From: Gremmenia infestans
Lineage: Eukaryota; Ascomycota; Leotiomycetes; Helotiales; Hamatocanthoscyphaceae
Assembly: GCA_032629725.1 (NCBI GenBank)
Contig: JAFEVB010000002.1
Span: 2,480,001-2,544,000 of the forward strand
DNA length: 64,000 nt
Reading direction: 5' to 3'
Positions 1 to 10,143 of the stretch are shown here, in pieces. Numbering within the stretch: position 1 is the first letter of the stretch; every line of letters starts with the position of its first letter. The notes beneath the pieces were generated by a model. The model had not been told where the DNA came from. It was given only the letters and a program-made list of their open reading frames with translations, and did not search any database. The position numbers were made by a program, and so were the translations under genes.

Positions 1-1
1 G

Positions 2-391
2 GCAGTAGATCTCTCCATAGAGATGCGGACTCAGCGTGCGGAGTACATGATGCTCCCACCCCTGCAGCCAGAATACGATGCCAATGGCGACCTAGCCAGC
101 AAAGTATCATTCAACGCGGCGCTGATGAACGAGCGCAGTGGGGACACTGTCTCGAACGAGGAGCTAGAAGCACAGAAGGCTGTCGTGAGAGTTGTGCTCT
201 TCCCACTGGTCGTCAAGAAAGGCGATGATAGTGGAGAAGGAGACGAGGAGATTGTCGTCTGCCCTGCGCAGGTGTTAGTCGCGAAGCCGAAGAAATCGGT
301 CAGGGTCTTTAGTCCAGAGGATATGGCTGCGAATCACTCGCGGATGAGTTTGCAGAGTAGCATGCCTGGGGGAGAAGGGAGCGTTTTTTAG
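2..391 (+). CDS. 3' end of an unidentified protein-coding gene (partial)
   Basis: The frame is open from the left window edge to a TAA at 389-391, giving 129 residues with no intron signals. The product is acidic and polar, with an ordered-looking stretch containing VVLFPLVVKK and VVCPAQVLVAKPKKSVRVF, then a Ser/Met-rich tail ending in GEGSVF. I do not recognise a family, and the real start lies outside the window. An internal Met at 23 is probably not the start because the frame is open upstream of it. The following 350 bases are AT-rich and look like a 3' untranslated and intergenic region. Confidence 0.6.
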   Translation, partial: AVDLSIEMRTQRAEYMMLPPLQPEYDANGDLASKVSFNAALMNERSGDTVSNEELEAQKAVVRVVLFPLVVKKGDDSGEGDEEIVVCPAQVLVAKPKKSVRVFSPEDMAANHSRMSLQSSMPGGEGSVF

Positions 392-747
392 ATGGCTGGC
401 GGATATCCATTTGGTTTAGTTTGGTGATGACTTTATGCCCGCATGGTTCTATGGCGTTGGCGTTATATCTTTGGTTTGGACAAAATTTTATGACTGTAGG
501 ATTTGATTGTACCTAGGTAGCTTGTAGATTTTCCTTTTATTCAGAAATAGCATAATTTGATTTTCAATACCTGATTCATTCGGGTTCTGTGTGGTAAAGT
601 ACTGTACGGTAACTTGCGATAGATAGGTAGCCCACTACTCCTTCCTGCTTGGCGAAGTTTTCAAGTGTACAGTACCAGCCCAGCCTAGCTAGCTGTCACT
701 AGCATTCAAACAAGGATAATGTAACTTGATATCCTAGGTATAGATAT
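392..747. other. Intergenic region, no gene seen
   Basis: AT-rich sequence with several stop codons in every frame. It contains palindromic CCTAGGTAG-type words that recur across the window. It is probably the 3' UTR of the left-edge gene followed by spacer. Confidence 0.5.
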
Positions 748-1631
748 GTTCCGGTTCATTCGTAGATCTAACAGATTCATGAATAAACTGGTTTATACGT
801 GAATTAATTAAAATTGAGGATATATTCTACTACTATAATAGTAAAGAGCTTCTTATTTTTATTATTACCTATTACATAAGCTATTATAAATTGTTTTATA
901 AAGTAATCACCTTAACTAAGCTGCATTTTTCTATAAGAGGAATAAAAGCAATTGCTACTTAGTAAAGTAGATAAAATTATAGTATGATAGTAGAGGTAGT
1001 GTTGGTATCACAGGTATCGTATCAAGCAATGGTTCAACCACTAGCTAGTAGCTACTGACTCAATCGTGTATTGCATTCGTGATGTTCTCTAGCTAAGTGT
1101 GGATGACAAGGCGAAGAGGTTATGCCTCTGCATCGCTTAGTCATCGATGCTAGTATCATGTGACCATCATTTGACCATATATCCCGACAGGTAGTGTGGC
1201 GTGGGTTGTGAATAAATAATTAGGAAGAGAAAAGAGTTTTCTTGTATAGGATCGCCTGCAAACTTGACTCTTAGATTCACTTGTAAAGTGGATTCACGAT
1301 ATGTGGATGATATGACTGAGCTGAGCCTTTCTAGTCATGTGACTTAGTGCTAGCTGACTAAGCGAAGAGGCATAAGCACCGAACCTCTTCGCTTTGGTCA
1401 CAACACCATGAACAATATCATATTATAAATACGAATACAGTCTACCGCATCCTAAGCTATGCAGTAGAAGTGATCACTCCTGTGTTACCAACGCACGAGT
1501 AAACTAATTTATTCGTAAATAACACTAATATTCACGAGTGACCTAGGGTATACGTGAATTTGTACTAAGACTCATGAATGAACTGGGCTGGAAGATTCAT
1601 GAATCGCTTATATTCACGAATGAATCGGAAC
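748..1631. mobile_element. Outer inverted-repeat element (MITE-like) containing a nested MITE
   Basis: The left end reads GTTCCGGTTCATTCGT, and the right end, reverse-complemented, reads GTTCCGATTCATTCGT. The similarity continues inward with GATTCATGAAT on both arms. The sequence between the arms is very AT-rich and non-coding, apart from a second element at 1001-1492. No transposase reading frame is present, so it looks like a non-autonomous terminal-inverted-repeat element, probably degraded. The target-site duplication is not clear. Confidence 0.5.
1001..1492 (+). mobile_element. MITE-like element, copy A (nested)
   Basis: The ends are inverted repeats: GTTGGTATCACAGG at the left and CCTGTGTTACCAAC at the right (13 of 14 bases match when inverted). 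Longer, imperfect inner arms follow, including a paired GCGAAGAGGTTATGCCTC / GAGGCATAA block near 1112 and 1368. The core, about 1067-1447, is repeated in opposite orientation at 6481-6848, with similarity continuing to about 6920. There is no coding capacity. This is best read as a non-autonomous DNA transposon relative, inserted inside the larger inverted-repeat element at 748-1631. Confidence 0.65.
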
Positions 1632-2614
1632 ACATGCATCCCACAACACCGTCCCTATCCAATATAACATACATGCTACCAACACTTAACCTCCCCTCCC
1701 TTCCCCTCCCTCCTTCTCCTTATCTCAAGCCCCATTACATACTCCCTCCCATCCATCGACGGAGCTCCCTCCACTTTCACTTCTCCATGTCATGCACTTC
1801 CATCTTATCTACAAGAAGTCCATGGCTACGGAGTACCTTCAGTATCTACATCGTGATCTCCAGTACGCTACCGGTAACAACCATTTGATCCCCGTAAATG
1901 AAGATCCTTATCGTGAGGAAAAGAAAGGAGATGGACACTAGCGTGGAATTCTGATAAAGGAGGGAGGATGAGAGGCAGGGATACTGATAAGGAGGACAAT
2001 GGAACGCCACTCTACTGTACTTGCGACGTACACTTACGGATACGGGAGGGGGGGGGTTTGTTTTGAGACGGGACGGGAGCGGTGGAGCGGTGGATAGAAG
2101 GGGGAGATGGAAGCGCTTCTGGGGTGCATGCAGGACGCTGATGTCATGGTGGTTATTTTGACGTCTGACGTTACGTGGGAGGGGAGTGTCTAGATCTAGA
2201 GGTAGTTCTGAAGTTGGAGATGAATTTACAGGTGACTTGAGTATGAGGATGAAGATTGGAGATTAGAATGAGGATATATAGTACAGTTTCTTGCATGTGT
2301 TTCATATATACATTACATGCTGTAGGGACTGAGTTTATAGTGTATTCTAGAGAAGAGTAGGTGGATGACGCTTAGTAGCATTGAAGAAAAAACTTGTGCA
2401 GAAGTGAGTATAGATAGATTCGTAAATGTATATGGCTTTTGTGAGTATACATATGTACAATTATATGTGATTAGAAATACAAAAAAGACAGGCAATGAAT
2501 GGCCAGCATACTTTCAGCCAGCCGGATATCGCTGATTGACCCAACTCCTTTACCCAACATGATGTCTAAAAAATAAATCCAAAAATTCTCTATCTCCATG
2601 CCCCCCACTTTCAA
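1632..2614. other. Intergenic region, low-complexity tracts
   Basis: This contains a CT-rich tract at about 1685-1790 and a purine-rich tract at about 1910-2120, including a run of nine G at 2049-2057. The 3' part is probably the 3' UTR of the ammonium transporter. No credible coding frame was found. Confidence 0.4.
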
Positions 2615-4373
2615 TCATGAGCCATTAGTAGCAGGTACAGCTTTTTCGTTGTGCTTATCGGCATCAACACCCTGAGCATGACGATCGCCTTGAATCCCAG
2701 TATGCGCATTTCCAGCATCCCGCTCCGGTGAATGTCCATTAATCATATCGCTGTGTTGAGGGATCCCGTACCTGTCTCCCCCGGCAACATTGCTCTCCGT
2801 CTTCTCAGGCTCGTCCTTAGCGGGTGTCCACGCAAGGTAATCTCTGCGGACCTCAACGTAATCGTAGGCGAACTCGCCGAGTTGGTCATCGTCCATACCG
2901 AGGAGTTCGGCCTCCTCTGATGCACGGAGGTGTAGGCCGGGAATGTAGTTGATGATGTAGGCGATGATAGCGGACATCACAAAGGCATAGCCGGTGCAAG
3001 CTACAATGTAGGCAACTTGGATGTAAAGTTGCTTGTAATTGTGATTGAGCCAGCCGCCGTTTATAGCACCGTTTCCGTTCACGCCGTCTAATCCAATAAT
3101 GTAGTCGGCGGCGAAGAGGGCGTTGAAGATGAGTCCGACCATACCAGCAATGCCGTGCTCAGCGAAGACATCCATGCTATCGTCGATGCGGATCCAAAAC
3201 TTGATCTTAGTTGAAAAATTGGAAATTATGCCGGTGACTATGCCGAGAATGACGGCTGCCCATGGTGGGATGAAACCAGAGGCTGGGGTGGCAGCGACAA
3301 GACCAGAAATACAGCCGGAACACCAGCCAACCATTGACCATTTCCTGCGATTGATTGTTAATAGATTCTCATGCATATGGAGAGGTGAGATTACCTTGCA
3401 AGACGGTAATCCAGCAAGCACCAAGTGATTGAACCGAACATGGCAGCCAAACATGAGTTCCAGCAAGCCATAACAGCACGAAGATTGGCACCAAATGCTG
3501 AACCACCGTTGAAACCGAGCCATCCAAACCACAGAAGAATCGTTCCCAGTGTAATCAACGAAACGTTGTGGGGTCTGAAGTTCAACATCATCTTCTCTTG
3601 ACGCTTGCCCAACACCATCGAGTATGCGAGAGCCGAAAGACCAGATCCGATTTCGACAGGTCCACCTCCAGCGTAGTCGAGAATTCCGTATTTGTACCCC
3701 CATCCGTTGACGTTCCATGCCCAGCATGCAATGGGGCAGTATACGAGTGTTGCCCAGCAGAAAATAAACACCAAGGCTGGAACCAATCTCCCCCGTTCCG
3801 CAACAGCTCCCATGACTATGGCAGCTGTGGTAGCACAAAATTGTAGCTATAGGAAGTCAGCACATAGCAGGTAGCAGACATGAAAGAATTGCCCACCTGG
3901 TAAAAGGAATATAGCAGTTCAGGAATAAGTGGTGATCCGGGTGAAGGCGTTCCCAGAACACCCTTCAGACCAAAACTTCCCAAATTCCCGATGAATCCAT
4001 TTGTTGCAGAAGGGCTAAAGGCCAGCGAGTAACCCCAAAAATACCATTGGAACACAATTACGGAGAAAGAACCCATACACGCCCATATCATGGAAAGGGC
4101 AGACTTTCGACGTGCCAATCCCGAGTATAAGAATCCGAGGCCCGGAATCATGAGCAGTACCATGCATGATGAAACGAGGATATACGCTTGGTCACCCGGG
4201 TCGAAATATACGTTTAGATTATCGACGGCTGTAGTTCAATTGAAAAGTTAGTATCGCATTCCGCATGGCTTAGCGAGGGTTGGGGAAAGTGGAGGTTTCT
4301 TACCGGAATCGCCGCCAGTTTTCCCCGTACCATTGTATGGCTGAGGGGGCCCAATTGGCGTATACGAAGACAT
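2615..4373 (-). CDS. Ammonium transporter, Mep/Amt family (Mep1/Mep3-like)
   Basis: This plasma-membrane ammonium channel has four exons (4373-4304, 4228-3897, 3846-3395, 3344-2615) and 527 residues, normal for fungal Mep proteins. The family signature is present as DYAGGGPVEIGSG...LGKR, and the later pore motif reads DDSMDVFAEHGIAGMVG. The second pore histidine is conserved, but the first twin-His position (His168 of E. coli AmtB) is Glu. That substitution is known from yeast Mep1/Mep3 and differs from Mep2. Eleven hydrophobic segments are expected for the family. The C-terminal tail is hydrophilic and contains ELLGMDDDQLGEFAYDYVEV, typical of fungal Mep proteins. All intron phases agree. 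A CT-rich tract lies upstream on the coding strand. Confidence 0.93.
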
Positions 4374-4602
4374 GGTAAAAGGGGGGTTGCTCGTGCAATT
4401 GGATTTTGTATCTTGGGTACGAGTATAGATGGTTATGCTTGCTAAGGTCGGCTAATGCCCGCGACGTGATGACGTAGTATTGATGTGTACTTGTGACCAG
4501 ACGAAAACGGATTTTCTTGTCAAAGGCAAGAGCAACGATTGTACAGAGGCAAGAGCAACAGAAACAACTCGTAGCAGAGAGGGTGGGGAGATGACGAAAT
4601 GA

Positions 4603-4672
4603 CGAGGAGATGAGGAGATGAAGAGATGAGGAGATGAGGAGGAGAGGAGGAGAGGAGGAGAGGAGGAGGAAA
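4603..4672. repeat. GA-rich polypurine tract (GAGGAGATG / GAGGA units)
   Basis: Tandem GATGAGGAGATGAAGAG and GAGGAGGAGA units lie 230-300 bases upstream of the ammonium transporter start codon. On the coding strand this is a polypyrimidine tract, common in strongly expressed fungal promoters. Confidence 0.8.
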
Positions 4673-6418
4673 GAAGTCGGCGAAGATAAAGGAAGGACGT
4701 GTGATACGTCTCTGTCGTCGTAGAGGCGTTTGACTAATTGTCTAGTATCTAGAGTATAAGACACGAGCCAGAATGATAAAAGGGAAAAGGGAATCGAGGA
4801 TTGGGCACGACTATTTATTAGTACTCACCCAAAAGCCGTACCATGAATACCAAGCCAAGACCCGCGTTCGCCCTGCACTACTACTAGTAGTGGAACCAAC
4901 ACGCGCCTCGCCATGTCCCCGTAGCTCTCCGACTTGTTCTCTTGCATCAAGTTGCATGTCCATGCCATGTCCACGGAGAAGTTTTCGGTCTGACAAGGAG
5001 TCTCCGATCGGTAGGGGCTCCTAGACAGTGGGAGTGGGGAGATCTGTAAGTACCTATGTAGATCTGCATGCCGTGTTGACACAGGAGGTTCCCTGCAATG
5101 CTCCAGAGCAGCCTCATTCGCTACACTGTTTTTTATATCTCAAGAAAACGTGGTGGCATGCAGCTCAGATGGGCGGATTCTTCTATGGGATAATAAATTC
5201 GTCTCAAACATGAGTATCCTTACTCAATGAAGTGATGAGGTAGAGCCGAAGGAAGTTTCTACCGTGACACAAAAGTCGAGGTACCCCTCATACAGAGCGA
5301 ACAAGGTTAGAGAGAGCGTGGGGTACATGTCATTGTACCAAGCATGAACGAGCGATATCGCCAGCTTGAGTTGCTTTGAGTAGGCAGGCTCGGGCAGGCC
5401 ATCTTGTTATGATTCCCGCCCAAGCGAGCAAAAAAAGTTCGTTTTGGCCCAGGGTGGTCTATGCATGGCATACACAGCGGCGCGAGGCGGCGACAGGGGT
5501 GCGATAGCTTCACGGGGTGGTTTAAATATGGAGTACCTTAAATGGAAAGAAAGGACCAGTCATATGGCTTTCTTTCAGCCACCGAGGTGCCTATGAGGTA
5601 AGAAATATCCACAGACTATGGGGTAAAAGTGAGGACAGCGGGAAGAAAGAGTTTCATGCGGCAATTTAGAGTGACAGTCTAGAATTATGTATATCAAAGA
5701 AGCCTCTGTATCCAAAAGACCAATTCTGCAATTGAGTCTCTACAGACAAGGAAGCATCTTTTACCTGTCAGGTGGTAATGCAAATTCAGGTAGCATCATA
5801 TCCAAATGGCATAGCTTACAAGACGAACAGCTCACTTCTGAAAGTATCAGGTCAAATCCCGAACCCTTTCTCATTCGTCCCGGTGCCTGTCATCCTCTCT
5901 ATTGAAATTCTTTCTTGCAGAAAATGGCTTTTTCTTCCACGAGAGAAGAGAAAATTGCAAGCTTTAGGTACGTACCAAGTCAAGTCCAAGCAGAGCAGCA
6001 TAAGCATAAGCCCCCCAATTGGGATTTAAGGTGTCACCTTGGACGCTCGTGGGCCAGGAGACATGAGAAATTTTCAGTCACCAATTTCCACTCCACGCTT
6101 CCTCTGCCGCGCTCGCCTGATGGAAGAAAGAGAAACAAAGCAAATGCCATGTCATGTCATGCATTTACTTGGCATGACGTCCATAAAGTAAAAAGTATTA
6201 TTTCCAGCTTTGAGAGAGGCCAGAGATAAGGCTTTCCCAAAGCGTTTGAATGAGGTATAGTTCAGCTTAGCCTTATCTTTGAAGGCTGTCGTTGGAGCTG
6301 GCCAATCATGTGGGTTGTGACAGAATATTTTGACATCCGGATCGGCTTGAAAATCCGGCAAGTGGATAACGGGAACAACGTATCCTTGCACTTTGGATTG
6401 AGCCGCCGCTATATATGC

Positions 6419-6439
6419 CACGTGATTTATGATCACGTG
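6419..6439. promoter_or_regulatory. CACGTG dyad (two E-boxes in inverted repeat)
   Basis: CACGTGAT and ATCACGTG form a perfect 8-bp inverted repeat around a 5-base spacer. CACGTG is the core recognised by class B bHLH factors such as PHO4/NUC-1 and by CBF1. It lies about 660 bases upstream of the CRT10-like start codon and next to MITE copy B. A regulatory role is inferred only. Confidence 0.35.
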
Positions 6440-6480
6440 CTGGTCACTTGTCGAAAGTGTCAAGGTTCTCAATAGCAATA

Positions 6481-6920
6481 CGGTAGACTGTATTCGTATT
6501 TATAATGTGATGTTGCTTATAGTGTTGTGACCAAACCGAAGAGGTTATGCCTCTTCGCTTAGTCAGCTAGCGTTAAGTCACATGACTAGAAAGGCTCAGC
6601 TTAGTCATAAGTTCACACATCGTGAATCCACTTTACAATTAGAGTCAAGTTTGCAGGCGATCCTATACAAAAAAACTCATTTCTCTTCCTAATTATTTCA
6701 CAACACTACGCCACACTACCTGTCGGGATATATGGTCACATGGTGGTCACATGATATTATCGAAGCGTCGATGACTAAGCGATGCAGAGGTATAACCTCT
6801 TCGCTCTTGTCATCCACACTTAGCTAGGAACATCACGAATGCAATACAGAATCAGGTCTCATGAGCTGTTAGCTAGTGAGAAGTGATCACGTTTCTTGAT
6901 ACGACCCCTGTGGTACCAAT
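6481..6920 (-). mobile_element. MITE-like element, copy B (inverted relative to copy A)
   Basis: Bases 6481-6848 are the reverse complement of 1067-1447 with scattered substitutions and small gaps. Examples are the shared TCGCCTGCAAACTTGACTC, ATATATCCCGACAGGTAGTG and TAAGTGTGGATGACA blocks. Similarity continues past the core to CCTGTGGTACCAAT at 6907-6920, the counterpart of the copy A terminus. The other terminus is not recognisable, so this copy may be truncated at about 6481. It ends 175 bases before the CRT10-like start codon. Confidence 0.65.
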
Positions 6921-7095
6921 ACTTTATCTGCTTATCGATACGTCAGCCTCGCCTGTACTCGAGTAGCCTCGCGCTAAGAACGTCAACAAGCTTCGAGGGG
7001 GAAGGAGCAAAACTTCAACCTTCACTCAAAACCTGTAAACATGTCCCATCTCACCAAGACATTGATAAGCTCCGACTCAAGACATCGAACCCAAT

Positions 7096-9353
7096 ATGGA
7101 TAGGCCCAAGGCCAGAAATTTCCAGGAGATTGGAGTTGGGAATTTTGCATACCAATCGTCAAAGGAGCGGGTAAGCGATGATCGAAAGGTTGAGAACGAG
7201 AGACTAACAACACACCACAGTTTGGCGAATATATACCACCAGATCATGCAGAATGGAGAATGAACCTGACTGCGTTATCCCAGAGATACAATGTATGCTA
7301 GCACCATGCCTTTCCCCGCTTGAATCTCTCAATCCCTATAAGTGATTGAAAATGGCGAGCGTCCCAAGCGGCAGCGCTGACTTTCTGCTCCTTGCTGATA
7401 CGTTTCACTTGCTTGGACCATGCTAATTTATCACAGCTCTATTTTGCAGCATACGAAGACATGATACACATTTCAATTCCTCGGGGTCTAAAGCAGACAC
7501 TACCTCTCGCCCCAGACATCCAGCTCGCTCTACCACGAGGCCCCGATGGTATTATGGCCGGGGGATACATCGATTCGAGCAAGCCACATTCAGTTAATCA
7601 CATGAGTAAGACAAATGCAACCACGGTCTTGCTCTGAGGAAGGCTAATCCCAGTTTCACAGTCATAGGCAACCTTGGGACTCACGAGATCCTCTTGATGG
7701 CTTGCGACGATGGCGATATCATTGCCTACTATACGCACCAACTGAATGCTGAAATTAGTCGAAGCTTGACGGTGCAGAGGGGTTCGATCAGTGAGACGGT
7801 TCCTATGTTCCATGAGAATGTGGGTAAGTCTGCATGGGGCTTGGCGATACACGAAAATTCACGCCTCATAGCTGTCAGCTCCAACAAGCATCAGATCACA
7901 GTTTTTGCATTTGCGATCGGAGGAAATATACTGGATAGTATGTTATCGAACCACGGTACTTCTTCCGCCAAGGAGGCGTTCCCATTGCGCAGTTCCCATC
8001 CAATTTCAGCGCACGAAGGACGTCATCGTGGTTATAAATTACTTTTCGGTCGCATGGGTTACAATATTCCATCGCTAGATTTCTCTAGTGACCAAGACTT
8101 TGACGCTGACTCGATCTTTGCCACTGATGTCTACGGAAACCTGTGGTCACTAGATCTATGGGTGCCGAACCGTGGATTTGGATCCTTGGGACCCAGTTCT
8201 TTACATCTCCGATACTCAAGCGACAATCATCCAACAGTTGAAATCGACAAAATGTAAGTACCAACACCGTAATTATCAGTTTTCTTTAGCTGCTGAGAAT
8301 CATCCATAGGGGCTGGGGCATTCTCGTTATACCTTTGAGGGACTTTAAGATCGAATCGACACCTCAGATGGCTCTAGGATGCGATCAGCCAGCAATCGTG
8401 GAACATGGTCGCGGCTTTTTTGATATAAACTGTGCCAAAAGCGATGTCAGAAACGCCGCAGACACACTTTCTCCCACATTTGAAAGTGCCGAGGCTAATA
8501 CTACGGCTATACAAGACATGGAAAGAGTCTCCGAGAAGGTTTCTAACCAAAACTTGACCACCGAAGTTCTACGTGTAAGTTTACTCATAAACCGTGAATG
8601 AAAAATGAGTTAGCTAACTCGCCTCCTGTACGCAGCGTTCTCTAAATCCGCCTCGACCTTTTATAGCGGATAAAACGTGCTGGCAAGACTATTTAAGGAA
8701 GCTAAATTCCTTAAAGCCAATGAAACTTCCGGGCATCAGAAACTTCTTTCCGGACCTTGACAATGTTTCATCTCCTGAAGGAGTGGCAATTTTTCAAACA
8801 CTTAGAACTAGTGTGCAACTATTATCCTGTCAGGTGGGCCTTCCCAGCACGATATGTCATGACGTTTTAAGTAGCGTAACGGTATGTTATGAGATCTCAC
8901 AATCCTTAAGACCTTTGCTAAACCCCCGATTCTCTTCAGACTATCAATGAAATATGGAATACCCCGAACGCCGATGGACCGACACTTATACATTACCATC
9001 GGCTCAACATGATTGCCAAAATTCCAGAGCTATCACTTCTCATTGTAGCATCACAGATAGGCGCAGTTGCTCTGTTCACTCTTACCAGGTTGGAAAATGG
9101 ATTCTCGCAGCACGGTCCTGTAGTGATGCTTCGTTTGGACCTCGTACTCCCTTTCAGTCAACACGTCCATTTTTTGAAAAGTCCAGTTCCACTTTTGGGC
9201 ATTGCGGTTTCCCCTCAACCCTCAAGTGAGCCTTGGGATGCGAGAAATAGTACACGGCCACGGAGGTGGAGATTAATGCTTACATATTTTAGCGGTGCAG
9301 TTGTGAGTTATGAGCTGAGTCGAGGAGAGAACGATGACTTGTGGGTTATCTGA
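7096..9353 (+). CDS. CRT10: CRT10-family WD40-like protein
   Basis: Seven exons (7096-7170, 7221-7292, 7437-7605, 7662-8253, 8310-8574, 8636-8881, 8940-9353) join in phase to a 610-residue protein. The segments FAAYEDMIHISIPRG, EILLMACDDGDIIAYYT, SAWGLAIHENSRLIAVSSN and SIFATDVYGNLWSLDLW look like blades of a beta-propeller, as in fungal CRT10 proteins. In budding yeast, Crt10 negatively regulates ribonucleotide reductase gene transcription; the same role here is an inference. I chose the ATG at 7096 because only this frame joins the first small exon in phase. It begins MDRPKARNFQEIG. The promoter holds MITE copy B and a CACGTG dyad. Confidence 0.8.
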
Positions 9354-10118
9354 GCCTGATGTTGGCTTTTATGAGCAATTGGGGAAAGGGGGACAAAGAT
9401 TCTTAAGCTTATTGTTTTGGACGCATGCTGATGCTGGACACAAGAAATCGACATTGAATAACATGGACTTTTAGTATCTCACTCCACCCCGCATGGTACT
9501 TTATCACGAGGCGTTCTTCCTTTAAGCATTATTGCTAGATAGCTTATATTGGCTATCATTCTTGATCAGAGTTGTAATTCATTCGTTTCTATCTTGGACC
9601 TACTTTGGCTGAGTGAGTGTCTTTTGAACCAATCACTTTTCCAACCACAATTAGTAATTGCTTCAGTGTATCTGTGATTGCACCGACTAGTTAGTTAGGC
9701 ATGAACATGAAACACAACACTGAATATCACATCTCCTTGATTTTGTGGGGATCTGAAGTGTTGTGGGGTGGGGGGCACAAGGAATATCGAGCTCACATTG
9801 TCCGTCTTTGAGTAAGATTTAAAGTCGGAGCTTGAGGTTTGTGCTAGGCATGAACTAGACTCGGGTTCGATCTCGAACTCGAAGTCGAGACTAATCTATA
9901 TGTTCGAGACCGTTTTGGTTTTCATTGAGACTATCTATCTATCTATCTGGTCAAGTTCGGAACATGAATGGAAGCTACAAGATGAGGTGATTGATCATAT
10001 CTATGATGGATTTTGGACTTGCTGTGTGGTCGGGTATGGTTACGGAGAGAGAGAGAGTTTGAGATGTGTGGGTGTGGGAGTGAAGAGGAGGGAGAAGATT
10101 GATTGTAAATAAAGACTA

Positions 10119-10143
10119 TATGTATGTATGTATGTATGTATGT
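10119..10143. repeat. (TGTA)n microsatellite
   Basis: About six tandem TGTA units in an intergenic region. Confidence 0.9.

Larger units (their letters stand above)
4374..6480. other. Intergenic region between the ammonium transporter and MITE copy B
   Basis: No convincing gene. It starts with the likely 5' UTR and promoter of the ammonium transporter, including the polypurine tract at 4603-4672. The rest (4770-6418) has only short, scattered reading frames. A perfect CACGTG-containing dyad lies at 6419-6439, just outside the MITE copy. Confidence 0.4.

Noticed and set aside
4300..4764. 154-codon minus-strand frame overlapping the ammonium transporter start
   Set aside because: It is Ser/Leu-rich because it translates the polypyrimidine tract. 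It has no domain, and its 3' end lies in another frame of transporter exon 1 and intron 1.
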